Source: Batkoa obscura
Lineage: Eukaryota > Entomophthoromycota > Entomophthoromycetes > Entomophthorales > Batkoaceae
Assembly: GCA_030770535.1 (NCBI GenBank)
Contig: JASVEC010000040.1
Span: 248,001-312,000 of the forward strand
Direction of reading: 5' to 3'
DNA: 64,000 bases
A program made the position numbers and the translations under genes. The notes below the pieces were generated by a model. That model made no database searches. It saw nothing but the letters and a program-made list of their open reading frames with translations, and was not told the origin of the DNA. Of this stretch, positions 34,924 to 46,250 are shown one piece after another; position 1 is the first letter of the stretch, and every line of letters starts with the position of its first letter.

Positions 34924-36174
34924 ATGGGTTTAAAATTCAATATTGCGTCTACTTTCTTAGCAATCATCGCTTATTTTTTGTTTGATGTTGTAAGAATTAT
35001 ATACAGAGAATCTTTATTTAAAGGTTATAATCAATCAGAATTCGATAACTGTGATAGAGTTAAAGGTATAAACTTAATATTTGGATAATATATCATATTG
35101 AAGTTAATTAATTTTATAGAAATAAAGGGCTGTGCCGATATTACTGTTCATGGGGCATCAGGGTTTGCTTTTGTGGGCTGTCCTGAGGATTATTATTACT
35201 ATAAAAATTTTATTAGCTTTTTGTACAATCCAAGAGATAAAATAGTATTAGGAAAGCGTAGTTTTATTTATGCGTATGACTTGAAAAATAAAGAAGCAAA
35301 GAAATTACAATTAAAAAGTTTCCCAGAAAATGTAGACTTTTTTACTCATGGCTCTGATGTTATTACTGATCCTAAAGACAAAAATAAGATTCACTTTTTA
35401 ACTGTTAACCATAGAGAAGGTGGAAAAGACACTGTTGAGCACTTTGTTCATAAAATTGGTGAGCTCACTTTATTATATTTATTATATTTTATTTATAGTT
35501 GTATTTAAGGTACTGATTCTATTACTTGGATTGAGTCTTTTGAAGACGACAAATTAAAGTTAGTATCAAATATTGCAGCTGTAACTCCTACCTCCTTTTA
35601 TTACACTCAAGATTTATCCCATGTCAACGGTCTAATGAATTATATGGAATCATTAGGGCTAATTGAAGGTGGTAAAATCATGTTTAAAGATGAAGCCAAC
35701 AATTATAGCGAAATTCAAAATGGTTTCAAGTTAACAAATGGGATTGCATTATCTCCTAATAAAAAGAACCTCTATTTAGCTGAATCCTTCAGAGGAAAGA
35801 TTCATATATTTGATAGAAATCCAAAAACAAATAAGTTGTCTAAAAAGGATAGTGTAGTCGTTAACTTTAGTCCAATCGGATTGAAGTCTGATCCTTTAAC
35901 TGGTCAAGTCTATATCGCCGGAATCCCTATCGATTTGTCTATCATTGATTCTTGGGGCTCATTTGGTGATTACAGATCAAAGTTAACAAAGTCAATCGTT
36001 GCTAAATTAAGTAACGCTACAAGCTCAGGTGATAAATATAAAGTTGATACTGTTATCATTGATGATGGTGGTAATTTATCTTCAACTACCTCTGCTGCCT
36101 CTGATGGCACAACTGGTTCCTTATTAATGACTGGTATCTTCAACTACAAAGGTTTATTGAACTGCCGCGTCTAA
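34924..36174 (+). CDS. Paraoxonase/arylesterase-like beta-propeller protein
   Basis: Three exons, 34924-35065, 35120-35458 and 35510-36174, give 381 residues in phase. Residues about 6-25 (NIASTFLAIIAYFLFDVVRI) form an N-terminal membrane anchor or uncleaved signal. The rest parallels the PON family: DITVHGASGFAFVGC, FFTHGSDVITD then HFLTVNHREGG, IAAVTPTSFYYTQDLSH, NGFKLTNGIALSPNKKNLYLAES, SDPLTGQVYIAG and the end GSLLMTGIFNYKGLLNCRV. The Asn and Asp residues in the ALSPN and SDP turns are where PON enzymes bind calcium. It is likely a Ca-dependent lactonase or arylesterase on the secretory/ER membrane; substrate unknown. Confidence 0.88.
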
Positions 36175-36867
36175 GATTTTACATATCATACTATCTATAT
36201 GAATAAAATACAATTACTTTAAATTTTTTGTTTCTTAGAATGCATGCTTAGGGAAATATTTATAAAAGCGCTGTTTAATACATAAATGGATTCTTCGTTT
36301 CAGCATTTAACCATTTTTGTCTAATATAAAATTCAGAACAATGACAGCTAAATAATGAAACAAAAAGATGCAATCATGAAATATTAAGTCGGAATACCTT
36401 TTTTGTTTCAGCATTTTATCCATATTTTATCTAGCATAAAATTGAAAAAGATTGTTAATCAAATTTCTTAAATATACCCCCACATTGTTAACAATAAATA
36501 TATAATTTATTTTGTCATTATTGCTTTTAGAAAATAGGTGCCTGAGGTAGTGTTTATTAAGCCAATATAGCAGGTAGAATATGATTTGAGAGCGAGGTGT
36601 TAATATTAACAGAAGCGCCTAATCCAAAAAAACCTTCCATGAGAGCTTTTGTTTGTTTGGACTGATTCATTCCAAAGTAGAGGAAGAACTTATAAACAAA
36701 TATTCTATTAAAATGAAAACCTTGTAAATTTTTATCATTTTTTATTATAATATTAGAGAAGGTAGTTATAAATGAAAGAATATTGTTGATAAAATTGCTG
36801 TTTTAAATTTCCTATAGTGTATAAAATTGTTTTTTAAATATAATGACATCAGTTGTGTAGATATTTT
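36175..36867. other. Convergent spacer with degenerate MITE-like remnants
   Basis: Two related AT-rich stretches, near 36293-36340 and 36400-36490, share CGTTTCAGCATTT / TGTTTCAGCATTTTATCCAT followed by AATATAAAATT. The second ends TCTTAAATATACCCCCACAT, resembling the end of the MITE family. They look like old, strongly diverged copies. Confidence 0.4.
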
Positions 36868-39800
36868 TTAAATTCTTAACTTTTCATAGATGCTATAAAC
36901 TTTACTTGCAGTAACTTGATTGGGCCAAAATGCTGCAACGCTACCCCATAAGGCTTTTTTCCATTGGCGATGATCAGTTGATTTATGTAATCCGCTAAGT
37001 ATGCCTTCAATGTGTTTTCCAATTTTAGGCAGGCATGCTTTAATAATTTGGACTTTTTCTTGCCCGTTAGCTAACTTAGCTTCATCTCGAAGTTTACGAA
37101 GCTCCCTTTTAACTGGCCTTAAGATCTTGATACACTCTTTATCATCAGGTACCTCCTCAGCGTTAGTATCGTTGGAATGAAATCCATTTTGTTCACTAGT
37201 TTTAGATTTTTTGCTTCCTTTATTTACAATATCTGATGATCCTTGATCAGCACCTCTCTTATGTTTAGAGGTCCTCCTTTTAGCCTTTTCCTCTACGTAT
37301 TTAGCAAACGTCTTAAGAAGATATTCTCCACGGCGTACTAAATGAGTAGGCCTTGGCACATTAGGAACGTCTGAGTCTGATAAAAATAGCTTCTTGGATA
37401 GCTTCAAAGTAGGATCTTCTTTGATTTTAGCCCAATTACCAAACCCATGTCGATAAATACCTAATAAAAGACGTTCGTCGTCTTCTATTCCCCAATCAAC
37501 ACTCCAGTTGGTTACTGGACGAATTTCCATTCGAAGATGAATGTTTGATTTATTATGACTGATCATATAATCATGAAGTAAAGGAAAATCATAAACCCTT
37601 TGAAGGACTGATTGAACGTTAATACCATCTAAACCTTCAAATTCTAAAAGATGAGCTTTTCGTGATTGGAGAGGTCGATTTGCTTCTTCATAATCTTGGC
37701 ACATAGAAACGATAGAGTTCATTTTAGAAATAAAGGTGGCACGATCAATATGTGAAAGATTTCCCTCGGTAACTATACTGTCGAAACGTTCAGGGATGTT
37801 TCCAAACTTCAACAACCCACGGTAAATAGCTCGGAGATCTTTAGTTGTAAGGGCAACATTTTTGCTTTTACGTGGTTTAGGATTTGTAGTCCCATTGTTT
37901 GCTACCACAGTGCTATTATCTATTTGATAGTTAACCTGCTTACGTTGACGTGATCCCAATAAATTTTCAGCCCCGACACTTTCCTCTTCTTCCTCGACTT
38001 TAGTACGCTCGTGCTCAGGAATAATTTGATCCCATGCCATACCATCATCTTCATAATCAGCCACTTCAAATTGTTTTAGAAAAGCTTCACCACCATTAAG
38101 AGACGTTTGACCCATTGTTGTTTCTGTTTTTTCAGCAGAAGAAAGAATCTCATCTAGAGAAAGTTCAGAGCTTTTATTTTTTGTTTCATCACCGTTAAAC
38201 ATACGTGCAGCACCAAACTTAAGGATAGCTTGAAGTTCTTCTCTACTAAATGGATTATTTTTATTGGCGGATGGTCCTTTTTGTAACATCTTTTGACCAG
38301 AGGTATCCATTTGATTAATAACGCAAAATTCAAGCACCATCTTGCGTTTAGCCCTTTCCAAAATTTCTTCTTCCATAGTACTTTTAGAAATGAAACGATA
38401 TACATTGACATGCTTTTTCTGTCCAATACGATGTGCTCTAGCCATTGCTTGCAAATCGTTTTGTGGATTCCAATCAGAGTCAAAAATAATTACTGTATCA
38501 GCAGTTTCTAGATTGATACCCAAGCCCCCAGCTCTAGTTGAAAGAAGGAAAATAAAATCTGGAGATCCTGGAGCATTGAAATGTTCAATCGATTTTTTAC
38601 GTGCTTCAGATCCGACACTACCATCTAGCCTTTGATAAGGGTATCCTTTTAGTGCTGAATAATCTGCCAAAATGTCAAGTAGACGAACCATTTGAGAGAA
38701 AATAAGGACCCTTGATCCATTTTCTTTTAAGCGATCAAGTAACTTGTCGAGGAGCATCATCTTTCCGCTATTTGCAATTAACCCATGAAGCTGCTCTTTG
38801 CGAGAAATTTCATGAGGTTCAGCATTAGGAAAAAGATAAGGATGATTGCTTGCTTTTTTTAATTCAGCACAGACGTTTAATAAACTCATTTGATTACCCC
38901 CGCTAGAGCCTTTGTTTAGGGCAGCAAAATTTTTAGCAAGTATATTTTTATAATAATGTACTTGGAGGGGAGTAAGCTCAACACGGAGTGTAAGTTCTGT
39001 TTTTTTTGGCAAAGAATGCTCTACATCCTTTTTAAGTCGACGAAGCATATAACTTTCAAGTTTGTTGTGCAATTCACGGATTTTCTCTTCTTGACCTTCT
39101 GACTCCTCAGTGAAAATGTTATCATAGGCATCACTTATATCAAACTTATCTGGCATTAAGAAATGAACTAATGCACTAAGTTCTTTTATCGAATTCTGTA
39201 ATGGAGTACCAGTAATAAGCATACGGTTAGTAGTGTTAAATCCTTTGAGCGCTTCATGCAACTGTGATTCACTATTTTTCAATCGATGGGCTTCATCTAC
39301 AGCTAAAAAGGCCCATCTTATTGACCCCAGTTCTAATTTATCTTTAAGTACTAGTTCAAAGGTAGTAAGAAGGACATTGAATTTTAGCTTTTTTGTTTTT
39401 GGGACGTAAAATTCATGCTCGCGAAGTACATTACGGCTTTCTCCATCTCCTGTATAACAAATAGTATTCATGTCTGGTGCCCACCTTCCAAATTCTCTGT
39501 GCCATGCACCAATAGTGGACAATGGCACTACGACTAAGAAAGGCCCATAAAGCTGCTGAGAATGAAATAAATATGAAAGAAATGATATAGTTTGGATAGT
39601 TTTTCCGAGCCCCATTTCATCTGCCAAGATACCATTCTCATTATTTGACCACTTATGAGCCATCCAATTAACACCAAGAAGCTGATAGTCCCGCAAAGTT
39701 CCTCCTGGGAGGTAATCAGGCTGAGTATCCAATTTTTTAAAAGGGGGTCTATTATTTGCTGTATAACTCTTTCCCCTGGAAGGTATATTACGGTGCTGAT

Positions 39801-41110
39801 TCCTAGTTAAGAATTCTTGGATTTTATCTTGGAACTTTTCCGATATAATCTCAGAAGGCTCCCAGGTGCACCCAGCATAAGGCAAACGTTTCCATTTGCA
39901 TAGAAACTGAGTTCCCGACTCGCATTCTTCATAAGGCGTTACTTCTCTTCTAGCAACAATCCTTTCAACTATAGTATAATCAACCAAGACGCTTCTTTCC
40001 ATTTCAATATTAATATTACGTTGTTCAAGGTCTTCTTTCGAGACAGAAGGATCTTCACGGAGAGAGATATCCACAGCAGCGACGTTCTTTACATAATTAT
40101 CTACTTTCTTACTTCCCTTAAATTCTCTTAGGAAGTTGAAATTCTCCCAAGTTCTATGAAGATGACTCCAATTCTTCCACTTGACCAAAAATTCAATGTT
40201 CTGTGGGAAGGCGAGATTGCTTAGTTCTATGAAAAGTTAGGAAGAAAGCATTATCAAGTTAAGCTATTATTACCCTCTGATCCAGCAAAGCGGTAGTCAT
40301 GGACTGACTCAATAACATCCCCTAAAATAAACTTAGATCACTTTAGACTATTAAACTAGATAGTTGCTACCTTCTTCTGCTTCTTGAGCTATAACAGGCC
40401 TTTCATCTAAGAAGTCTACATCAGACAACTCTTCTTCGTTATCATCTTCATTATAGTTTGTAACTTTGCGTGAACGATTTGATGCGCGCACTGGAGAAAA
40501 AGATGCTTTTTCTATACATTCATTAAGTTGACTGAAAAAAGATATAATTAAAATAAATACTTTTGTTTTTACGACCTCCTTTACGCTTAGCGCTACGTCC
40601 AGAAGGAGTCCAATCATCAGTATCAGTATCAGAAGCTTCATTAGCTACCTCTTCCTCAGAATCACTTTTGACAACTGCTCGTCCTGAAAGACGGATTAAA
40701 ATTTAAAAAGAAAAGTTAAATTAGATGTACTTCTAGTATAATTATTCCTCCTTCTTTGAGCAGAAGGTTCAACATATTCTTCATCTGAGTTTTCTGGAGA
40801 AGGAGAAGGAGAAGGGGTAGGAGAATCGTCATCGAATTCAGATTCATTCTATACAGTTATTTTTAGTATAAGGTTTTTTTAATATAGTAGTGTTTTACAT
40901 TTTTATAAGCAACATGTTTAATCTCAGAATTCTTATCAGACATTGTTTCAGATTCTTCAAGTTCTTCCTGCATAGCATCATATGCCTCGTCTGCTAGTCC
41001 TTTAATTTCGTTATAACTATCAGCGCTGGAATTGTCACTTTTATAAGCTAAATTACTAGCACCGTTATGATTATATGAAACAAGAGGCGATTCATTATCA
41101 GAACTATTAT
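36868..41110 (-). CDS. CHD1: Chromatin remodeler Chd1 (5' end unresolved)
   Basis: Exons seen: 40899-41110, 40731-40848, 40561-40683, 40371-40511, 40274-40321 and 36868-40226, about 1333 codons with matching phases. The sequence before 41110 needs a further short exon or a later start (in-frame ATG at 40973), so the true start is not fixed. The acidic Ser/Asn-rich N-terminus leads to tandem chromodomains (VIESVHDYRFAG... WKNWSHLHRTWENF and LCKWKRLPYAGCTWEPSEII). Then the Snf2 motor: ADEMGLGKTIQTISF, VDEAHRLKN, GTPLQNS, IFSQMVRLLDIL, STRAGGLGINLETAD. The SANT-SLIDE region has WGIEDDERLLLGIYRHGFGNW. The C-terminal CHCT domain includes HRQWKKALWGSVAAFW. The nuclear ATPase spaces nucleosomes over transcribed genes. 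Confidence 0.95.
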
Positions 41111-42580
41111 CTAAATTATAAATTAGAACAGAAGAAGTGAAGCTTTATTTTCTATGTGTGTATGTAAGTTCTATATTGGGTTAAGTATTCAAAACGACCA
41201 ATATTTAAACAAAAAGAATTTTTGTGTGTAAGTGGCTATTTTGAATAATGCCAATAGCAAAAATGGTTTAATAATAAATTTATGTGACCATTAATGAGAA
41301 AGAAGTAAGAAAAAAAAAATGCCTGGGCTGGCTTTACCTTTCATTCTAGGCGTAAATAATGTTTTAAAATGCCAATTTCTAGGAAAATAACCTGAGATTA
41401 TTACAAATTCTTTACTTTGTTGTTATGATATTATTTAACCAATCATTCTCCTTGGTCATACTGCTCCTGAATTGTATTTCAAGAGACTTAGCAAATGATT
41501 GAATGAATATCTAGATGAAGCATCTAAGCCATTGGTTTTCGTTTTACCCCAAAACTACTAAAGTTTCCCCAACCCAGCAAGTTAGTCTAGTAATTGCAAA
41601 AAATGATCCTAAAAATAACTTTAGGCGAGTTTAAGTGAAAGAGCCTTAAATGTGAAAATTCAGCCTAATTATTATTCGCCTTGAAAGTAGATTTAGCAAC
41701 TATTTTTTGTTACATGTCAAAAGCTGATAGTCTGGTTTATCTATAAAAAATTTAAAGGGATGGCTAGGAAATGTGAAAAGCAGAAGAATTGGAACAGGAA
41801 CTTCAAGGCCCTTAACAAAATGCTTCTGCTCTGCTTTTATTTACACATCATAAATTTGTTTATAGTTGCTGAAGCTTTGAATGCTTTCGATAATGATAAA
41901 ACTATATACATAAAATATCAAAGACATTAAAAACTAATAAACAAACAATTCATTATAATTCGAATAACAAACTCTAAATATTGATTTAATAATGAGTGTT
42001 TAACAGCTTTAATGCTACAGTCCCATGTTAGAGTGAACCTTATAAAGTCGAAGCTTTGTGAATGATTTACGAACTATAAAAGCTATAAGACCACCTAATA
42101 ATCTATTACATCAATATAAAAAGTTATTTTAAATTAAAGTATAAATATTAGATTTGTAAAGCTAGCAGACAATTTATAGTATTATCTTTAAATTCATACT
42201 TATAAAGCTTCATCATATTATATTGTGTTTTTTTCGTAATTTCAGAATACCTGTTTGTTCTTTTTTTTGCTATAGTTATTTGAGATATATCTTATAATGC
42301 AAACAAGTATTGTTTAATATTAATAGAATTATATACCTATAGATCATAACGTTTTTATCAATCTTTAAAATTTTACTAACAAAATTAAGTTTAGAGTTTG
42401 GAAATGTAACTATTAATTTTTTATTTATTTTATGGACTTGTATTAAACTATAGTTTATAAAAATATCCTGCATATTATGTATATTATTTATCAACTTTAA
42501 TAATTGATTGCTTTTATACAATAAACAGTCTTTTTAATTATTTTTAGATACTTAAGATTTTAATGTTCAAAGATGACAAC
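41111..42580. other. Intergenic upstream of CHD1
   Basis: About 1.5 kb. It should contain the promoter and possibly the first exon of CHD1, which I could not place. No other gene recognised. Confidence 0.45.
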
Positions 42581-42681
42581 ATATGGGGTGTTTTTTTGGC
42601 TTCATTACTTTTCCATATTTTAAATATAAAAATACATCTAATAAATTTTATGCTCAAATAGCGCTCAAGAATTTTATTAAC
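42581..42681 (-). repeat. MITE-like element copy 10, rearranged
   Basis: Starts as a reverse copy (ATATGGGGTGTTTTTTTGGC), but the ACATCTAATAAATTTTATGC and CTCAAATAGCGCTCAAG parts read in the forward direction, so the copy is a chimera or snap-back rearrangement. It abuts copy 11. Confidence 0.7.
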
Positions 42682-42782
42682 ATATGGGGATGTATTTTTT
42701 AGTCAATAATTTTACCAACAATTTTCCCGCTCAAACAGAGCTTAAAAATGGAAAAAGTAACGAAACCGAAAAACATCCCCTC
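42682..42782 (+). repeat. MITE-like element copy 11
   Basis: Forward copy: ATATGGGGATGTATTTTTTA to GAAAAACATCCCCTCTAT. It lies directly after copy 10, 66 bp from tRNA-Gln. Confidence 0.85.
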
Positions 42783-42847
42783 TATTCTTTCAAAATATTT
42801 AAAGGACTGATTATATTAGGTCATGAAAAAAGTTAAATCTACACTGA

Positions 42848-42919
42848 AGGTCCCACCGAGAATCGAACTCGGATTACAAGGATCAAAACCTTGGGTGCTA
42901 ACCATTACACCATGGAACC
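42848..42919 (-). tRNA. tRNA-Gln (anticodon UUG)
   Basis: The minus strand folds as a 72-nt tRNA. The acceptor pairs GGTTCCA with TGGGACC (one G-T pair), the D arm contains TGTAATGGTTAGCA, the anticodon stem CAAGG/CCTTG encloses TTTTGAT with anticodon TTG, and the T arm has GAGTTCGAATCTC. No intron; discriminator base T. Confidence 0.95.
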
Positions 42920-43409
42920 ATTTTATATATAGCTATCTTTTCAAGTATATAATTAACATCTAGATTACAGCTTTATATTACTTTAACTTCTGACTTTTCA
43001 GCCAACTCAGTTTAAAAAAAATTTATGTTAAAATTTTTTTATCAACAATCTTTTTAAAATAACTAACAAGAACAGAAATGATTGAAAGTTTTTATTTAAG
43101 CTAATTAGTTTTGATTGTGATATTCTATCTTTTATTTATTTTCAAGTTAATTATTACCATCATTTTTTTAGTTTATTAAATAAGTCTGACAACTTAATAA
43201 ATTAAAGCTATATATAGGGATGTATTTAGTAAGCTAAACAAAAATTGTAAGTTTTATTTAATAATTGTGATTATTTTATTAAAAAGGTTTCTGATAACTT
43301 TTGTAGTAATAATTATAAAATTTCAATTTTTATCTTTAAAAAAATTAGCTTAAGGATTTTTGAATTCTTAAATTTTCAAAAATATTAATTTATTAATTTA
43401 TTATAGTTT
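42920..43409. other. AT-rich spacer upstream of tRNA-Gln
   Basis: About 490 bp. A lone ATATAGGGATGTATTTAG at 43212-43230 may be a terminal fragment of a MITE. Nothing else seen. Confidence 0.4.
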
Positions 43410-43474
43410 ATATGGGGCTGTTTTTTTTAGTTTCATCACTTTTTTCATTTTTTAAGCACTATTTGAGCGGAAAG
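43410..43474 (-). repeat. MITE-like element copy 12, truncated
   Basis: Reverse copy starting ATATGGGGCTGTTTTTTTT and running to TTGAGCGGAAA, where the LTR-like element begins. The remaining third was not found on the other side. Confidence 0.75.
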
Positions 43475-43938
43475 TGTGAAATCTGGTACTCAGGGTTTGG
43501 AGTCAAGAACAGCTATTGCTGGGTTGACTACACTATAAGTCGAAAGGTCTTAGTTTATGTGACTAAGATAGACTTGGATTATGAGGAATAGCACGTAATA
43601 GGTTACAAGCTATATAAGACAAATAGAATAGACAATACTAATGTAAAATCTATGTAAAATACTATTAAGTAAACTTAGTGGCTTTATTAAATGTTCGAGA
43701 TATCAGGGAATAATACAGTTAAAAAGTCTCGAACTATTATACTCTGTAAACTCTTTTATACTCTAAAAAGTATAAATATCAAAGCGAGAAGATAATACTC
43801 TTTGGGATGAAGTTAGAAATTCTCATAGCAAATCAAAATAAGACCATGGGATTGATTGTCTCCGAACTCGAGAACACAACAACTTAAGTGATTATTATGC
43901 TATAATCAATTATGGAGCTGATAAAGTGACATTTCACA
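43475..43938. mobile_element. Solo-LTR-like fossil
   Basis: A 464 bp unit bounded by TGTGAAAT and its inverse ATTTCACA (TG...CA ends), with a TATAAGACA promoter-like word inside. It has no coding region. This is the build of a solo LTR; the superfamily (Ty1/copia or Ty3/gypsy) cannot be told from the ends alone. No clear target-site duplication is visible. It sits inside MITE copy 12. Confidence 0.5.
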
Positions 43939-43939
43939 A

Positions 43940-44160
43940 TAAACTTAAACAATTTAATTGAGTTTTTAACTAACATTGAAAAAACTTAATAGCTTTATTA
44001 AAAGTATAATATTAGGAAATAATTTAATAAAAAAGTTTTAGGTTGTTATATTAAAGAATTTTTTTATATTCTAACTAGGTGATTATATATAACACGATAG
44101 CAGTTATTTTTATTATAGTTACCGGATGCAAATATCAAAATAAAAGAGAATGTTTTTTAT
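43940..44160. mobile_element. Second, degraded LTR-like fossil
   Basis: Shares the order of words of the unit at 43475 (ACTTAATAGCTTTATTAAA…, GGAAATAATTTAATAAAAAAG, GCAAATATCAAAAT…GAGAA), but is strongly diverged and incomplete. Same orientation as its neighbour. It is broken and appears older. Confidence 0.45.
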
Positions 44161-44165
44161 AATTA

Positions 44166-44262
44166 AATGGGAGTGTTTTTTTGGCTTCATTGTTTTTTAA
44201 GTGCTATTTAAGCGGAAAATTTGTTAGTAAAATTCTTAAACGCAAAAATACATCTCCAAATA
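44166..44262 (-). repeat. MITE-like element copy 13
   Basis: Reverse copy: ATGGGAGTGTTTTTTTGGC to AAAATACATCTCCAAAT, with a short internal loss near the CCATTTTT part. Confidence 0.85.
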
Positions 44263-44457
44263 GTAAATATTTTATAATAAATTAAAATAAAGAACATTTT
44301 GTAATAAAGAAATAGAAGCATAGTCTAAAATCTAGTTATGTAATATTTTATTATATCTTAAATAGAAATAACTATTTATGTAGTATTGTAGCCTTAAATA
44401 AACTTGATAGTTATATATTTTAATTTATATAAATAAAATAAACTTTTTATAGGTATA

Positions 44458-44563
44458 ATATGGGGATGTATTTTCGTGTTTAAGAATTTTACTAACAATT
44501 TTTCCACTCAAATAGTACTTAAAAGATGGAAAAGTAATAAAGCCAAAAAAAAGCATCTTCAAA
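44458..44563 (+). repeat. MITE-like element copy 14
   Basis: Forward copy: ATATGGGGATGTATTTTCGTG to AAAAAAAGCATCTTCAAAT. Confidence 0.85.
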
Positions 44564-44639
44564 TGCTTTCTTAGCTGATAATGAATTGAAAAGATTTAAA
44601 GTGTATAATTAAAAAAAACTTATTATATGAAAAAATAAT

Positions 44640-44745
44640 ATATGGGGGTGTTTTTTGGGTCCACCACTTTTTACATCTTTTAAGGACTATTTAGGTGAGA
44701 AAAATTGTTAGTAAAATTCTTAAACACGAAAATACATCCCCATAT
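44640..44745 (-). repeat. MITE-like element copy 15
   Basis: Reverse copy: ATATGGGGGTGTTTTTTGGG to AAAATACATCCCCATAT. Confidence 0.88.
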
Positions 44746-46250
44746 AATAAATAAATAATAAAAAATTGTATAAAAAACTACAAAAAAAGTATTTAAAAAT
44801 GAAAATAAGTTTACCAAAATTAAGTATAATAAAACTTAGAAAAAAGTTATAATAAAAGCCATTAATATTATTTCACATTAAAATGGTATATATAAAAAAT
44901 GTGTTATTGGTTGTAATAAAGTGTTATAATTTTTAAACATAAATTTAAAAAAATAAAAATAATGTTTTTCATAATAAATCAATTAATATTTTACAAATAT
45001 AAAACCTGCTTAAAAAAAATTAAAAAATCAATATTTACATAAATTAAAAATTTACTTTTTAAACTTTTATAAATTTTTATAAACTTTCATAAACTTTATG
45101 TAGACTAATATTATACTATTTAAAAATACAAACATTATAGCTAACGATTATGTTTTTGACTTTTTTGAGCTGTTATTTTGCAATATAAAAATTAATATTT
45201 TGTAGTTATTGTTATATTTTAAATAAGTAAATATATTTAAATCAGTACTTATAACTAAAATTATATTTAATAAATTAAAAGTTATTTAAAGTTATCTATA
45301 GCTAAGTTTAAACATAAAATTAAAAATAAACCTGCTTAAAGATTAAAACAATTAAGCAATATCATGTCTTTATATAGCTGAGTATTAAATTATTAAAGAT
45401 AAAAAAATAACATTAAGTTCCATATGGTATTATCAAAATATTATAGTAGGTACTTATGTAATATTTTATTTTGGAAAGAAGACATTAGCTATATATGTAA
45501 GTTTTGGAGTTTCTGTTAAATTAAATTAATTGTAGTTAATTATCCAATTAAAAAGCCATTATGTAAATTTTAACAAATGAGAATAATCGGCTAGAATTTT
45601 GGAATATAAAAGGTGGTTTTTTAGATTTTTTTTGATGGAATACTAACCCCTCAAGGGTCTCTAAGTTTTTGTCAAAAGCGACTAAAATTAACTTCTTATA
45701 CTAATAGTATTTTTACACGTTTGATAGCCAATAGATAATATTTAAACGCTAATTGACTTGATTGCTTAAGTTTATGGGTTCACTGGTTAAAAGCTACTTC
45801 TGGCCATGACATAAATATACGGCATATGCGCTTAATTGTTGGAAATTATATTAAAATATTTTCTAAATTTCGCTAGTATAAACTTCTGTGATATAAGCAA
45901 TTTCAACTAATCAAGTCAGTCCTAAGAAGGCACTGGGTTAATCTGATTAGTTGAAGCTCTCATAGCATGGCTTAAGTTAAATTTGGCAAACAAAAAATTG
46001 GTCACTCTGTGTTAAATTGATCACAGTAGATAATTGATTTAGATTTATACGTCATCTTCGTTAATGAAAAAAATTGGCTAAATAATAACTGGTTACTATT
46101 ATTATAATTTTATTCAATAAAACTCCGTTTTAAGGATATTTAATTATAAATATTAAATCTAGAATTTAACTGTTAAATTTTAAATTTCAAAAAACTAAAG
46201 CATTTTATCGATAAACGATATTAAGATACTCGAAAAAAGAACATATAAAA
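44746..46250. other. Extremely AT-rich gene desert
   Basis: About 1.5 kb, richer in A/T than the rest of the window, with no coding signal. Contains a hairpin at 45903-45954. Confidence 0.5.
45903..45954. repeat. Inverted repeat / hairpin
   Basis: TCAACTAATCA (45903-45913) and its exact inverse TGATTAGTTGA (45944-45954) enclose a 30-base, relatively GC-rich loop. No terminator or RNA family recognised. Confidence 0.45.

Noticed and set aside
40201-40226. Acceptor CCCACAG directly before AACATTGAA in CHD1
   Set aside because: Phase does not match the preceding exon; TTCATAG at 40227 does, and adds nine residues in frame.
40530-40560. A 29-nt intron in CHD1 using the acceptor TTTTTTCAG
   Set aside because: It would break the reading frame; the later acceptor GTATAG (intron 40512-40560, 49 nt) restores phase and normal length.
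42276-42521. 81-codon minus-strand frame near tRNA-Gln
   Set aside because: Composition (Ile, Asn, Lys, Leu) is what random AT-rich DNA gives; no motif or splice context.
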